Source: Todiramphus chloris collaris (Eukaryota > Chordata > Aves > Coraciiformes > Alcedinidae). From it: a stretch of 64,000 nucleotides of DNA. Numbering within the stretch: position 1 is the stretch's first letter; each line of letters opens with the position of its first letter. The stretch covers positions 1,080,354 through 1,144,353 of the forward strand of contig JANVCC010009942.1 of NCBI GenBank assembly GCA_025345505.1. The letters run 5' to 3'. Under the pieces are notes generated by a model. That model saw only the letters and a program-made list of their open reading frames with translations, ran no database searches and was not told where the DNA came from. Position numbers and translations under genes: made by a program. Below, piece by piece: positions 1 through 11,739 of this stretch.

Positions 1-3000
1 GCCTGGTGCCGGCTCCACAGCGTCAGTGCCACAGCATTATTGCCATCAGGGGGTGTGAGGTCAATACTTTTTTTATATATATATTTTTATATATACCATT
101 TTATTAGGAACATTTTCATTAAAGCTGTTTTAGTTTTCTTTTCCAATCCATATGTCCCTCTCTTTATTCCCCTTCTCTTCCATTTTGAGAAGAGAGAGAG
201 GGGTTAACAGACAGCATCAGTCAGTCCTCTAGTGGCCAGCCCAGATCTAACTCTAGACAAAGGATCTTAACTTCCATTATTTAACCTTTCTTTTGATGAA
301 AGACTGAAATACAAATTCTCACCAAAGAAGTATAAGCTATTCTTCAAGTTCCTGCACTCCTGCCACACCATGCACAAATCAAGGCTTTCACAGAAGGCTA
401 TTTCTGCTCAATTTATTCATTAAGCAGACTATAATCAAACAGAGAGAAACTATATCACAAATATACTTTTCTGATTTTACATGGTGCCTCCTCCACTCTG
501 TGAAAGATTCCTTACAAACCACGGCATACTGCAATATAATTAAAAATAATCCCACAACTATTATGACACTAATGAAGTGAAGAATAATGTGAGCCAACAT
601 CCTCTGGCAAGAAACTTGAAAGAGAAAGGGAGACAAGATATATAATGTCAGTAGACTTCAAAGACAGTGCTAAGTTCAAATATAAACAAAGGTAATGCAC
701 TAGCAATAAAATTTAAACTAGAGTTTTGCAGTGATGTCATCTAGCAGTTTTATGTCAGGCCCACAGAGAACAAGATACAGGCAGTGGAATGAAGCACATT
801 TATCCAAAGTTCAAAAGAAAGGACTGTGTTTTCCCCATACAATTAAATGAAGAAATAAATAAAAAACCAAAGAAACAAATAAAGCAGTACCCAGGGCAGG
901 ACGCTTATTAATTTTTTTTAAGCTATTACTCTGTATGTGTATTCAAGTATTTTTTTTTGGTCTATTTTGATACTAGAATTCATTGACACAAAAGGACATT
1001 TTTGTTGCAGTTAACATAGTACCTTGCACATAACATTAATGGAACAAAGAGATATTATTGACTGTATGTTTTCCTTCAGTTGTATTTTCAATGTTCAGAT
1101 AAAGTACCTTGAAAAAAAAGTGTTTTGTTATTTTATAACCAAGTTAAATGGATATGTGACCTTTATAAAACTGTCTATGACAACTTTATTGGGTGCCTAA
1201 CAATTTTTCACTGCTGAGTATTTTCTGACCTATTCAATTATCTTATGGAAAATAATTCCAAAACCTGTATACTATGCTTTTATTTCACACCCTGATTTGC
1301 TATTATTTCTTTTACTGGAAATCATGCAAAACCAAGCATTATTTACTAGGTACTCTAGTATTCTACCACTATCAGAAGTCACTAATAAAAATTAAACATG
1401 ATGATTTTATTCTTACAGTTTTCTTGAATTCAAAGTGAGCACCATTTTATGATGGCACAGCCTTATTTTTTACATGAAGTCACCAAAGAACTTGAAACTG
1501 TACAACTGGCTAATAATGAGGCATGAGCTTTCTAATTTTCCTCAAGATATTGCAGGCAGGACCCTAGATATTATTGTTTATATTGATTAAATGTAACGCA
1601 CCTCAAGCTTTAAAACCTATTGTTTTTGCTTCTCATGTTGCTAGCATTGATTTGAAGAACCTAATAATTCAGACTTGCACAGGCAAATCTGGAAAATAAG
1701 TATCTCCTCTAATGAATATGTGTTATGCTGTTCAGAGAACATCTACAGCATATAACTTGCCTACTTTGCCTTCTGTCACTGTAAAAATCAGTACAATTGC
1801 AGTAAAAGTAAAAAGAGCATCATTAAGGTACAAAGTAACATGATTATTGGATGCTTCTTAGAAATAATTTCAGAACTTGAGAAAGAAGATACCCAGCAGG
1901 TGCCACATGGCAGCAGGACCTGACAAATGGAGGTGCCAGCTGACATGACCCAAATGACAACTTCTATCAAGATAATAGAGAACACAATAGATGTAAAACT
2001 CCAGGAAAATATGGATATCGATCTGAACTATGCAACTTGTCAGTCTTTGTGTGTTCACGTTCATGGCACCCCCATTCCAACTACTTCTTTTCCAGTGTGA
2101 CAATAATACGGTATTTACATTAGGTTTTAAGTACTTAAAGTCTAGTCCCAGTCTCATTCTTCATTCAGCTGAGACACTATTTTCCCTCACTGTACCTTTA
2201 AACTGATACATTTGCAGTTCTCCTACCTTGCTTTCACACATGCAGGATCTTACCTATATGTCAAAAAGCTGCCTTATCACTTTAATTGAAATTTTGTCTT
2301 TGAATTCTCCATTGATGTGACACATACAAAACCTTGCGTCAGACTGCTGCTCTTGTTAGGTCCCCTGTTTCTCATGCCAAATAATACTGTCAACATTTCC
2401 CCTCCCCCCCTCATAATCCATCACCTCATTCCTTTTTCAAAACAAAGGAGCATAGATCACCAGTTATATTGCTAAACAGTTACAGTTTATCAGTATAAGC
2501 CCTAGCCTAGTCCTGGGATTCCTTGGTGGTACAGTAGTACTGACAATAAAATGACAATGAAATATTGACATTTTCCTTAAGTCTGGGAATGTTTTCATAT
2601 ATGAATCATCTCTAACCCAGTAAACAAGGCTTCTCTTGTTAAATCAGTGGTGACAACAGTCAAGACTCAATCATCTTCAGAAATACTGAAAAATTCCCTT
2701 TTAAAAAGTGTATCATAAGCTGCAATTTGACAGTTTGTCTAATACTAAGATATTTACTGTACTTCAGACTTCAGCCCATATCAATAAGTCATGACCAGTT
2801 TAATCAGATGACAAAATACGACAGTGTAACAACTTTAGTATTTTGACATGTTCACACAGAAGGTCCACCTGAAGCCATTACCTCTGTTACTGTTTTTATA
2901 GTTCCAACTGTGTAACACAGCATAAATATTCAACATCCAGATATATATATATATAAATTCTTCTAGGGCACTTATATTAAGTGATAACCATGCTCTAGAC

Positions 3001-3090
3001 TTAGTAATTTGTGCAGGATGTAATTGGTGGAGGAAGCAATATACAGACATTATATACGTGCTCATTATTTGACAAAGTTGACTATATCAA
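1..3090. other. Intron sequence with no recognised feature
   Basis: AT-rich unique-looking DNA. A short (TA)n run lies near 2941-2957. Short open frames here show no domain, no codon bias and no match I can recall. I see no exon or transposon. Confidence 0.6.
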
Positions 3091-3812
3091 TATTGGGGTT
3101 TGGGGAGTTCTTTTGTTTTCCTTTTTCTCTTAAAGAATTTTCCCGTACTTGTTACGAGGAGATAAATTGCTGTACTTAAGGGTACTTAAGAGAGACAAAA
3201 GGCCTTGCCACAGGGGGAGGGGTCCAGCGAGCTGCCTAATAAAAAGGGTTGGGTGGAGCCCATCCTTCTCTTGGTTTTTTGTCCCTGCATTCGGGGGAGA
3301 GAAAAGCTGTCCTTGTGGTGGAGAGAAGTCGTCCCCACTGCTTCTCCTTCTACCCCTTCTGTCTCCCGGGGATCCTGCTGGGCACCGGGATCAGCTGCCC
3401 AGGGGATCTATGAAGCGAGCTTTTCGTTGGCCATGGCCACTTGAGGACTGAGCTGGCTCCGGAGCGCCCCTGCAGGCGCGGGGACATCATCGCACCCTCC
3501 CTGCTCACCGGGAGCCGCCTGCCGCCCTGCCGGCTGTGAGTGGAACTGCACCAAAGGGGAGAGTGCTTGCAGCCGAGAGAGGTTGGCACTGGGTCCTGGC
3601 TCTGTTTGTTGTTACTACCATAGTTATTGTTGATCGTTTGTCTTGTTTTACATACATATATGTAAAGAACAGTTATTTCTATTCCTCATATCTTTGTCTG
3701 AAAGCCCCTTAATTTCAAAATTATAAGCATTCAGAGGGGAGGGGGCTGCATTTGCCATTCCAAGGGGGGCTCCTGCCTTCCTTAGCAGACACCTGTCTTT
3801 CAAACCAAGACA
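3091..3812 (+). repeat. 5' LTR of ERV-L-like provirus 1
   Basis: It is about 722 bp and aligns along its full length with the LTRs at 9120, 19634, 30988 and 36145. Its first bases are TA instead of the usual TG, a point change. It ends in AAGACA just before the primer site. It carries more substitutions than the other copies, consistent with an older copy. Short open frames inside it are chance. Confidence 0.85.
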
Positions 3813-3817
3813 CATTT

Positions 3818-3835
3818 TGGTGCCCAAAGTGGGGC
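3818..3835 (+). other. Decayed primer binding site, tRNA-Lys type
   Basis: The 18 bases after the LTR read TGGTGCCCAAAGTGGGGC. The intact form in the other copies is TGGCGCCCAACGTGGGGC, complementary to tRNA-Lys(1,2). The differences fall at CpG positions. Confidence 0.8.
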
Positions 3836-3906
3836 TGGAGGGCTTTGAGAGAAAAGGGTTAAAAAGGAATAACTGTTCCTGTGTAATCTAGTTTTGTGTA
3901 CTGAAT

Positions 3907-5519
3907 ATGGAAACCTCGTTTGGCAGCACCATGTGGTCTAGCTTACCCAGGTTTCGGTGGCACGTGGTCGTGGTTGTATTTCTCCCCTTTGCAGCTCCTT
4001 ATCTAAACATGGGTCCCCTGACTAAGGCTACCGTGGCTGTTATCCAGTTTGCACTATGGGTTGATATGGTAAGGAATTCATGGGTTTTTAACTTCCTCTG
4101 GAATGTGGGCACATGGATAAAGGGCTATCACACACTAAGCATATGTTTCTGGGGCTATATTAAAAATATACACCTTCTGTGAGGAAATAACACCGTGGGA
4201 ACTTTTGTCACAACCTTTCAACCAGTTCTTTGGGCCTACACCACCGTCTTTCGAAGGGTTTAGATTTCCCCTAGATACTAACCAAATGTTGATAGACCTA
4301 CTCTATTTAGCATTCAGAGATAAGCTAAGATTGACTTGGATAACTGCCCAGGTGCCTCCCCCAGAGTCTCGGGGTGATGCCCCAGAACCTGACACGGCCC
4401 TAGAGACTAGAGACCTTGCCCCACAGCCTGACCCTGCCCCACAGCCCACCTCAGAAACAGACCACCCAAGTTGGGTAGTGGTACTGGTGAAGGAGATGCG
4501 TGAGATGGGCCAGATGCTGAGGGAATACATCTCCCCAGATGATGGAAAACCCTCTCCCTGCCTCGAAGAGGGGGAGACTGATGGTGCAGTAGTGGAACCC
4601 ACAGATGTTACAATTGTCTAGGTTCCAGCTGAACCACAAGGGCAGCCCCAGCTAGCAGCAGTCGCCCTTGTGCAGTAAAGAAGGTATAAGACCAAATCAG
4701 CATGCCCAGTTAATGATGATGGGGAACCAGGGACCTCACAACCAGCAGGAGAGCCAGAGCCTGAAATCATCACTGAGTCCCTGTCATACGACAGCCTCCG
4801 TAATCTGCGAAAAGACATTGTGTGACAAGGGCGTGAGGCTTATACAACCTGGTTACTTCGGGTTTGGGACCTTATGGGCAAAGGTGTGCAACGGGATGGT
4901 GGTGAAGAGAGGTATTTGGGATCCCTGACCCAGGACCCGGGTGTAGATCAGGTATTTGTGAGGGAGTCAGGGCCCCTTTCTCTCTGGGAGCGGCTTTTCA
5001 TGAGTGTGAGAGAGAAGTTTGTTCATAGAGAATGAAGGAGTACCATCATAAAATGCAGTGGAAGACACTCGAGGAAGCGATCCAACAGCTAAAAGAAGTG
5101 GCAGTATTAGAGGTACTCTTTGGGAGGGATGGACAACATGATAATGACCCCGACCAAGTCAGGTGCACAAGGCAGATGTTGTAGAGCCTGGCAAGACTAG
5201 GGCCACCGCAATACGCCACCTTCCCTGCAACCATTAATGCTGAGGACAACCGGGAAACAGCGGGCTTCATTGCCAACAGGTTCAGGTATTACGAGAGTAT
5301 GGTCAATGGCCCAGTGAAGGCTCATGTCTCTGCTGGGGTTAGGGACCTCAAGGAGGAGATTGTGGAGGAGGTAAGGAAGAGCAGTTCCTATGTGGCACCA
5401 GTGCAAGTCACAGACCCCAGAGCCTGACGTCCCCCAGCTAGAGAGAGAGGGTACACCCCATGAGCTGATCTGTGGTTCTTTCTGTGCAACCATGGGGAAG
5501 ACATGAGAAAATGGGATGG
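3907..5519 (+). pseudogene. Broken gag of ERV-L-like provirus 1
   Basis: Gag-like sequence lies in several frames. A first piece from the ATG at 3907 to 4182 holds the hydrophobic, Trp-rich N-terminal segment. A frame change near 4165 leads to a Pro-rich piece (4205-4621) ending in a stop. The downstream helical region is broken by TGA at 4823-4825, further stops, and TAG at 5182-5184. The TAG is shared by all three gag copies here, and the TGA is shared with the copy at 31807. The region ends where CR1 sequence begins. It cannot make a full protein. No zinc-knuckle (CCHC) motif is visible. Confidence 0.75.
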
Positions 5520-5907
5520 AATCACAAAATCACAGAGTGTTAGGGATTGAAAGGGACTTGGAGATCTTCGAGTTCAACCCCCCTGCCAGGGCAGGATCAT
5601 ATAATCTACCCTACAACCTAGTCTACCATACAACCTAATCCACCCTACAACCTAATCTACCCTAACACAGGTCACTCAGGAACGCATCCAGGTGAATTTT
5701 GAAAATCTCCAGAGAAGGAGACTCCACAACCTCTCTGGGCAGCCTGTTCCAATGCTCTGTGACCCTTACTGTAAAGAAGTTCCTCCTCATGTTAAGGTGG
5801 AACCTCTTGTGCTCCAGCTTATATCCATTCCCCCTAGTCCTATCACAAGGCACAAGTGAGAAGAGGCTGTCCCATTCCTCTTGACACTTAGCCCTCATAT
5901 AATTATA

Positions 5908-8621
5908 TAATTGCTCTCTACATGCGAGAGCAACTAAAATGTATTAGGTTCTATCCAGAAGGGGAGGTAGAACAGGTTGAAAGCTTATGGGTAAAAGTCA
6001 AGGGACATGGAAAAGGGAATAAAATTGTTCTGGGTGTCTACTACAGGCCACCAAACCAAGAAGAAGGTGTTGACGAAGGCTTCTACAGTCAACTGGAAGT
6101 GGCCTCTAGAACACCCTCCCTGGTAGTCATGGGTGACTTCAATCACCCTGATATCTGTTGGAAAGCCCATACAGCCAGGCCTACCCAGTCCAAAAAGCTC
6201 TTGCAGTTCATAGATGACAACTTTCTGATGCAGGTCATGGATGAACCAACAAGGAAGGGTGCACTGTTGGATCTTGTATTAACTAATAAAGAAGGACTGT
6301 TTGGAGACTTTAGGGTTGGGAATAGCCTGGGTGATAGTGATCATGATATGATAGAGTTTAACATTAAACAAGGGGGAACTAGAGCAGTAAGTAGGACTGC
6401 AACTCTGGACTTCCACAGGGCTGACTTTGAACTCTTCAAAGATCTACTTGCTGGAATGCCATGGGCTAGTACTCTGGAGGGTAAAGGAGCCCAAGAAAGT
6501 TGGTTAATTTTTAAAAAACAGTTTCTTCAGGACCAGGATAGATGTATTCCCTTGAGGAAAAATTTGGAAGGCATACTAGGAGACCCACATGGATGAGCAG
6601 GGAACTTTTGAAGGAGATTTCAAGGAAGAAAGCACTATACAGTTCATGGAAAAAAGGACTGGTCGGTTGGGAAAATTATAGAGAAGTAGTCAGGGCATGT
6701 AGGAGGGCAATAAGGAAGGCCAAAGCCCTCTTAGAGCTTAAGTTGGTGAGTCAAGTAAAAGAGAATAAGAAAAGTTTCTTTAAATACGTAAGTGCCAAGA
6801 GGAAGAACAAGGAAAGTGTGGGGCCACTGCTGAATGAGAAAGCATTCTTAATAACTGAGGATGCAGAGAAGGCAGAGTTGCTCAACACCTTCTTTGCTTC
6901 AGTCTTGTCTTCTAAGACCAGCCCCTGTGAACACCAGTCCCTGGTTGAAGGGGAGAAAGCCTGGGGGAAGGATGACTCTCCAGTGGTCAATGAAGACTGG
7001 GTTAAGGACCAGTTACGCAAGTTGAATATGCATAAGTCCATGGGCCCTGATGAGATGCACCCAAGAGTGCTGAGCGAATTGGCTGATGTTATTGCCCTGC
7101 CACTCTCCATCATTTTTGAAAAATCATGGTGGTGCTGGAGGACTGGAGGAAAGCCAATGTCACTCCAGTCTTCAAAAAGGGCAGGAAAGAAATTCCAGAA
7201 AACTACAGACCAGTCAGTCTTACCTCCATCCCTGGAAAGATAATGGAGATGCTCATTCTGGAGGTTATCTCTAGGCACATGGAAGATAAGAAGGTTATCA
7301 GTAGTCAACATGGATTTACCAAGGGGAAGTCATGCTTGACTAATCTAATAGCCTTCTATGATATTGTAACTGGATGGCTAGATGCAGGGAGACCAGTGGA
7401 TATAGTCTATCTTGACCTTAGCAAGGCTTTTGACGCAGTCTCCCATAACATCCTTGTGGAGAAGCTTGGGAAGTATGGGATAGAAGAGCAGGTAGTAAGA
7501 TGGATTAGTAACTGGTTGGAAAATAAAGTCCAGAGAGTGGTGGTCAATGGTGCCAAATCCAGCTGGAGAACTGTAACCAGTGGAGTCCCCCAGGGATCAG
7601 TGCTGGGTCCGGTCCTGTTCAACATCTTTATCAATGACATTGATGACAGGACAGAGTGTCTGCTCATCAAGTTTGCTGATGACACAAAACTGAGAGTATT
7701 GGCAGATACACCTGAAAGCTGTGCAGCCATCCAGCGAGACTTGGACAGGTTGGAGAACTGGGCAGGGCAGAACCAAATGAGGTTTAACAAGGATAAATGT
7801 AGAGTCCTGCATCTAGGTAAGAATAATAAATTACACCAGTACAGACTGGGAGGTGATCTGCTGAAGAGCAGTCTTGTGGAGAAAGACTTGGGAGTCCTGG
7901 TGGACAAGTTCTCCATGGAGCAGCAATGTGCCCTTGTGGCCAAGAGGGCCAATGGTATCCTAGGGTGTATCAAGAGGAGCGTGTCCAGCAGATCGAAGGA
8001 GGTTCTCCTCCCCCTCTACTCTGCACTGGTGAGACCTCACCTGGAGTATTGTGTCCAGTTCTGGGCTCCCCAGTTCAAGAGAGACAGGGATCTGCTTGAG
8101 AGAGTCCAACAGAGGGCTACAAGGATGATTAAGGGACTGGAGCACATGCCTTATGAGGAGAGGCTGAGACACCTGGGGCTCTTTAGTCTGGAAAAGAGAA
8201 GACTGAGAGGGGATTTGATAAATGTTTATAAATATATGAGGGCTAAGTGTCAAGAGGAAAGGGAAAGCCTCTTCTCATTCGTGCCTTGTGATAGGACTAG
8301 GGGGAATGGATATAAGCTGGAGCACAAGAGGTTCCACCCTAACATGAGGAGGAACTTCTTTACAGTAAGGGTCACAGAGCATTGGAACAGGCTGCCCAGA
8401 GAGGTTGTGGAGTCTCCTTCTCTGGAGATTTTCAAAATTCACCTGGATGCATTCCTGAGTGACCTGTGTTAGGGTAGATTAGGTTGTAGGGTAGATTAGG
8501 TTGCATGGTAGACTAGGTTGTAGGGTAGATGATATGATCCTGCCCTGGCAGGGCGGTTGAACTCGAAGATCTCCAAGTCCCTTTCAACCCCTAACACTGT
8601 GATTTTGTGATTCTGTTACTT
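5908..8621 (+). mobile_element. Younger CR1 LINE (plus strand), 5' truncated
   Basis: A 2.7-kb CR1 starts inside the ORF2 endonuclease domain (ALYMREQL) and runs to its natural 3' end, TGTGATTTTGTGATTCTG. The 3' UTR holds the same 17-bp-like tandem repeats as the older copy (8466-8530). It is inserted in the older minus-strand CR1. The two 3' ends look nearly identical by eye, so they belong to the same subfamily, and they form an inverted repeat of about 390 bp. Confidence 0.88.
5922..8472 (+). pseudogene. CR1 ORF2 (endonuclease C-terminal part and reverse transcriptase), two frameshifts
   Basis: The product is the CR1 ORF2 protein, which nicks target DNA and reverse transcribes the element's RNA. 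Three overlapping frames carry it in order: 5922-6596 (endonuclease part with VMGDFNHPDICW), 6542-7243 (linker and start of the RT domain), and 7126-8472 (448 codons). The last holds [42 protein letters not shown] and the catalytic FADD at 7672-7683, through to the end. Frame changes are needed near 6560-6590 and 7130. The N-terminal half of the endonuclease is missing through 5' truncation. The RT core is open, but the protein as a whole cannot be made. Confidence 0.85.
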
Positions 8622-8730
8622 ATCAAATCCCCTCTCAGTCTTCTCTTTTCCAGACTAAAGAGCCCCAGGTGTCTCAGCCTCTCCTCATAAGGCATGTGCT
8701 CCAGTCCCTTAATCATCCTTGTAGCCCTCC

Positions 8731-9119
8731 GTGGCCAGGAAGAGGCATGGGAGAATTGGGTTTTTTGCATAGTGCGGATCCAATGGCCTGGCACATCAGA
8801 GCCACAGAAATACAAAGCATTAGTTGATACTGGTACCCAATGTACTTTAATTCCACCGGGACATGTGGGGGCAGAATCTATTTCGATTGCTGGGGTGACT
8901 GGGGTATCACAGCAGTTGACCCTGGTGGAAGCTGAGGTGAACCTGACTCGGAACGAGTGGCAGAAACATCCCATTGTGACTGTCCCAAAAGCCCCATGTA
9001 TTCTGGGCATAGACTTCCTCTGGAGCAGCTATTACAAAGACCCAAAAGGACTTTGGTGGGCATTTGGAATAGCTGCTGTGGAGGCAGAGGGCATTAGGCA
9101 ACTGAACACCCTACCTGAA
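8731..9119 (+). pseudogene. Retroviral aspartic protease region of provirus 1, truncated
   Basis: The frame has the retroviral protease motif LVDTGTQ, with Asp-Thr-Gly at 8826-8834, and the later block CILGIDFLW. This is the classic aspartic protease pair in ERV-L-type pro-pol. The reading frame is open across this part but has no start of its own. It stops being retroviral coding at 9119, where an LTR begins. Reverse transcriptase, RNase H and integrase are absent from this copy. Confidence 0.8.
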
Positions 9120-9850
9120 TGTTGGGGTTTTGGGAAGTTATTCTGTTTTCCTTCTTGTCTTAAAGAATTTTTCCATACTTGTTTGTCAGGGAGATAAATG
9201 GCCATACTTAAGAGACACAAAAGGACCTGGCCACAGGGGGAGGGGTCCAGCCTGCCGAATAAAGGGGGTTGGGTGGAGCCCCTGGGGCTCTCACTTGGTT
9301 TGCTCCCTGCATTTGAGGAGGAGAAGCTGCCCTCGTGGTGCAGAGAATTCTCCCCACTGCGTCTCCTGCTCTCCCTGCTGCCTACCGAGGATCCTCTGGA
9401 CACCGGGATCAGCTTGGAAAGAGGTCATCCCTGCTTTTTGTCTCCTGTTTTTTCTCCTACCCCTGCTGTCTCCCGAGGATCCTGCTGGACACCGAATCGG
9501 CTGCCCAAGGGGGTTCGTGACGCGGGCTTTCCATCGGCCATTGCCACGTGGGGACTGAGCTGGCTCCAGAGAGGCAGGGAAACCATCGCGCCCTCCCTGC
9601 TCCCCGGGAGCCCCCGAGAGGTTGGGACTGGCTTCCCTGTGCTGTTTTCCTGTTACTGCCGTAGTTATTGTTGTTTGTTTGTCCTGTTATATATATTTAG
9701 TAAAGAACTGTTATTCCTATTCCTCATATCTTTGCCTGAAAGACCCTTAATTTAAAATTACAAGCATTCGGAGGGGAGGGGGTTGCATTTCCATTCCAAG
9801 GGGGGGGATCCTGCCTTCCTTAGCAGACACCTGTCTTTCAAACCAAGACA
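9120..9850 (+). repeat. LTR at the junction of proviruses 1 and 2
   Basis: It is 731 bp, starts TGTTGGGG and ends AAGACA, the same borders shown by target repeats for the LTRs at 19634 and 30988. It carries an AATAAA-like motif in its first 150 bp and a TATATATATTTAG tract near the end. It serves as the 5' LTR of provirus 2 and might also be the 3' LTR of provirus 1. Confidence 0.9.
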
Positions 9851-9855
9851 GATTT

Positions 9856-9873
9856 TGGCGCCCAACGTGGGGC
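9856..9873 (+). other. Primer binding site, tRNA-Lys(1,2)
   Basis: TGGCGCCCAACGTGGGGC lies five bases after the LTR and is a perfect match to the known tRNA-Lys(1,2) primer site. It fixes the orientation and the LTR end. Confidence 0.9.
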
Positions 9874-9930
9874 TCGAGGGCATTGAGAGGAAAGAGTGAA
9901 AAAAGTTCCCGGGTAATCTAATTGTGTGTG

Positions 9931-11723
9931 ATGGATATTGCAAACTTGTTCGGTGGCACCATGTGGTCTGGCCTGCCCCGGTTCACATGGCACGTGGCTG
10001 TGGCTGTGTTCCTCCCCTTTGCAGCTCCTTTTCTAAACATGGATCCCCTGACTAAGGTCACTGTGGCTGTTATCCAGTTTGCACAGTGGGTTGATAAAGT
10101 GAGGGATTCATGGGTTTTCATGTTCCTCTGGAGTGTGGGCACATGGATAAAGGGTTATCATACACTAAGCGTATGTTTCTGGGGATATATGAAAAATGGT
10201 ACTTTCTGTGAGGAAATAACACAGTGGGAATTTTTCTCCCAACCTTTCCCGTTCTTTGGGCCTACCCCACCGGCTTTTGAAGGGTTTAGATTTCCTCTAG
10301 ATACTAGCCAAATGTTGTTGATAGTCCTGCTCTATTTAGCATTCAGATCGGCTTGGATAACTGCCCAGGCACCCACCCCAGAGGCTAGGAGTGCTGCCCC
10401 AGAACCTGACACTGCCCCAGCGACTAGAGACCCTGCCCCGCAGCCTACCTCAGAAATGGACCACTCAAGTTCATTAGTGGTACTGATGAAGGAGATGCAT
10501 GAGATGCTGAGGGAATACACCTCCCCAGGTGATGGGAAACCCTCTTCCTGCCCCAAAAAGAGGGGGACCCTGGTGGTGCAGCAGTGGAACCCACAAATGT
10601 TACAACCATCCAGGTTCCAGCTGAACCACAAGGGCAGCCCCAGCCAGCAGCAGCTGCCCCTGTGCAGAGGAGGAAGTGTAAGACCAAATCAGCATGCCCA
10701 GTTAATGATGATGGGGAACCAGGGCCCTCACAACCAGCAGGAGAGCCAGAGCCTGAAATCATCACTGAGTCCCTGTCGTATGACAGCCTCCGTAATCTGC
10801 GAAAAGACATTGTGCGACGGGGGCGTGAGGCTTATACAACCTGGTTACTTCGGGTTTGGGACCTTATGGGCAAAGGCGTGCAACTGGATGGGGGTGAAGA
10901 GAGGTATTTGGGATCCCTGACCCAGGACCCTGGTGTAGATCAGGTATTTGTGAGGGAGCCAGGGCCCCTTTCTCTCTGGGAGCGGCTTTTCATGAGTGTG
11001 AGAGAAAGGTTTGTTCATAGAGAGAGAATGCAGGAGTACCATCATAAAATGCAGTGGAAGACACTCGAGGAAGCGATCCAACAGCTAAGAGAAGTGGCAG
11101 TATTAGAGGTACTCTTTGGGAGGGATGGACAACATGATAATGACCCCGACCAAGTCAGGTGCACAAGGCAGATGTTGTAGAGCCTGGCAAGACTAGGGCC
11201 ACCGCAATACGCCACCTTCCCTGCAACCATTAATGCTGAGGACAACCGGGAAACAGCGGGCTTCATTGCCAACAGGTTCAGGTATTACGAGAGTATGGTC
11301 AATGGCCCAGTGAAGGCTCAGGTCTCTGCTGTGGTTAGGGACCTCAAGGAGGAGATTGTGGAGGAGGTAAGGAAGAGTTTTTCCTGGGTGGCACCAGTGC
11401 GAGTCACAGACCCCAGAGTCAGAGCTCGACGTCCCCCAGCTAGAGAGAGAGGGTACACCCCATGAGCTGAGCTGTGGTTCTTTCTGTGTGACCATGGGGA
11501 AGACATGAGAAGATGGGATAGGAAACCCACTTCTGTTCTGGCAGCACGGGTGCGTGAACTCAAAAGAGAAAACACTAACCAAAGGGGTTCTGCCAGAGTG
11601 AAAGTGGCCTCAGCCTCCTGTGACCAAGCTGCCAGGTACTACAGAAGGGAGGAAGATATGTCAGATCCCCTAGAAGGAACCTTCTGCACATATGCTCAGG
11701 GAAGGAATGATAACCAGGCCTAG
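9931..11723 (+). pseudogene. gag of ERV-L-like provirus 2, broken
   Basis: The likely start is the ATG at 9931. The first frame is open through a hydrophobic Trp-rich segment (WVFMFLWSVGTWIKGY) and a Pro/Glu-rich region. A shift of frame is needed near 10570, at an A-rich run. The second frame (to 11180) has a charged helical domain: SYDSLRNLRKDIV, then WERLFMSVRERFVHRERM. A TAG at 11178-11180 is followed by 94 more open codons, then TGA (11463-11465), and the same frame continues to 11723. The TAG occurs at the same place in all three copies. At the site where the other two have TGA this copy has CGA (10815-10817). Gag would form the virus-like particle core. No CCHC knuckle is visible. Confidence 0.75.
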
Positions 11724-11739
11724 AGGGGCCCTGCCTCTG

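Larger units (their letters stand above)
5520..8730 (-). mobile_element. Older CR1 LINE tail (minus strand), split by a younger CR1
   Basis: Two minus-strand pieces, 8622-8730 and 5520 to about 5907, form one 5'-truncated CR1 3' end. The first encodes [18 protein letters not shown] and on to RRLRGDLI; the second continues from MRAKCQEEW to the end of ORF2 (FLSDLC) and the 3' UTR. The UTR contains tandem copies of a roughly 17-bp CTACCCTACAACCTAAT-like unit, and the end is the CR1-type octamer tail. The element is inserted in provirus 1 and is cut in two by the plus-strand CR1 between the pieces. Confidence 0.85.
3091..9119 (+). mobile_element. ERV-L-like provirus 1 (gag and protease part), split by CR1 LINEs
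   Basis: The element starts with an LTR (3091-3812), followed by a decayed tRNA-Lys-type primer site and a gag region to 5519. It is interrupted by CR1 sequence (5520-8730) and resumes with the protease region at 8731. The retroviral sequence then stops after the protease C-terminal region and meets an LTR start at 9120 exactly. Aligned by eye with the related copy at 9120-13950, about 215 bp (equivalent to 11523-11737) were lost where the CR1 sits. No env is present. The second copy may have integrated into this one in the same direction, or the pair may be a recombined tandem provirus. A 5-bp target repeat cannot be tested because the far end is missing. Confidence 0.85.

Noticed and set aside
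388-2157. Short open frames in the left intron
   Set aside because: AT-rich, lacking domains or codon bias, and overlapping each other.
3149-3451. Open frames inside LTRs (also near 9198-9755, 19790-20269, 31385-31768)
   Set aside because: They fall wholly within LTR sequence and carry no domain. GC-rich LTRs give chance frames.
5590-5665. Short regular repeats as a CRISPR-like array
   Set aside because: They are tandem units in a CR1 3' UTR with no spacers, in a vertebrate genome.
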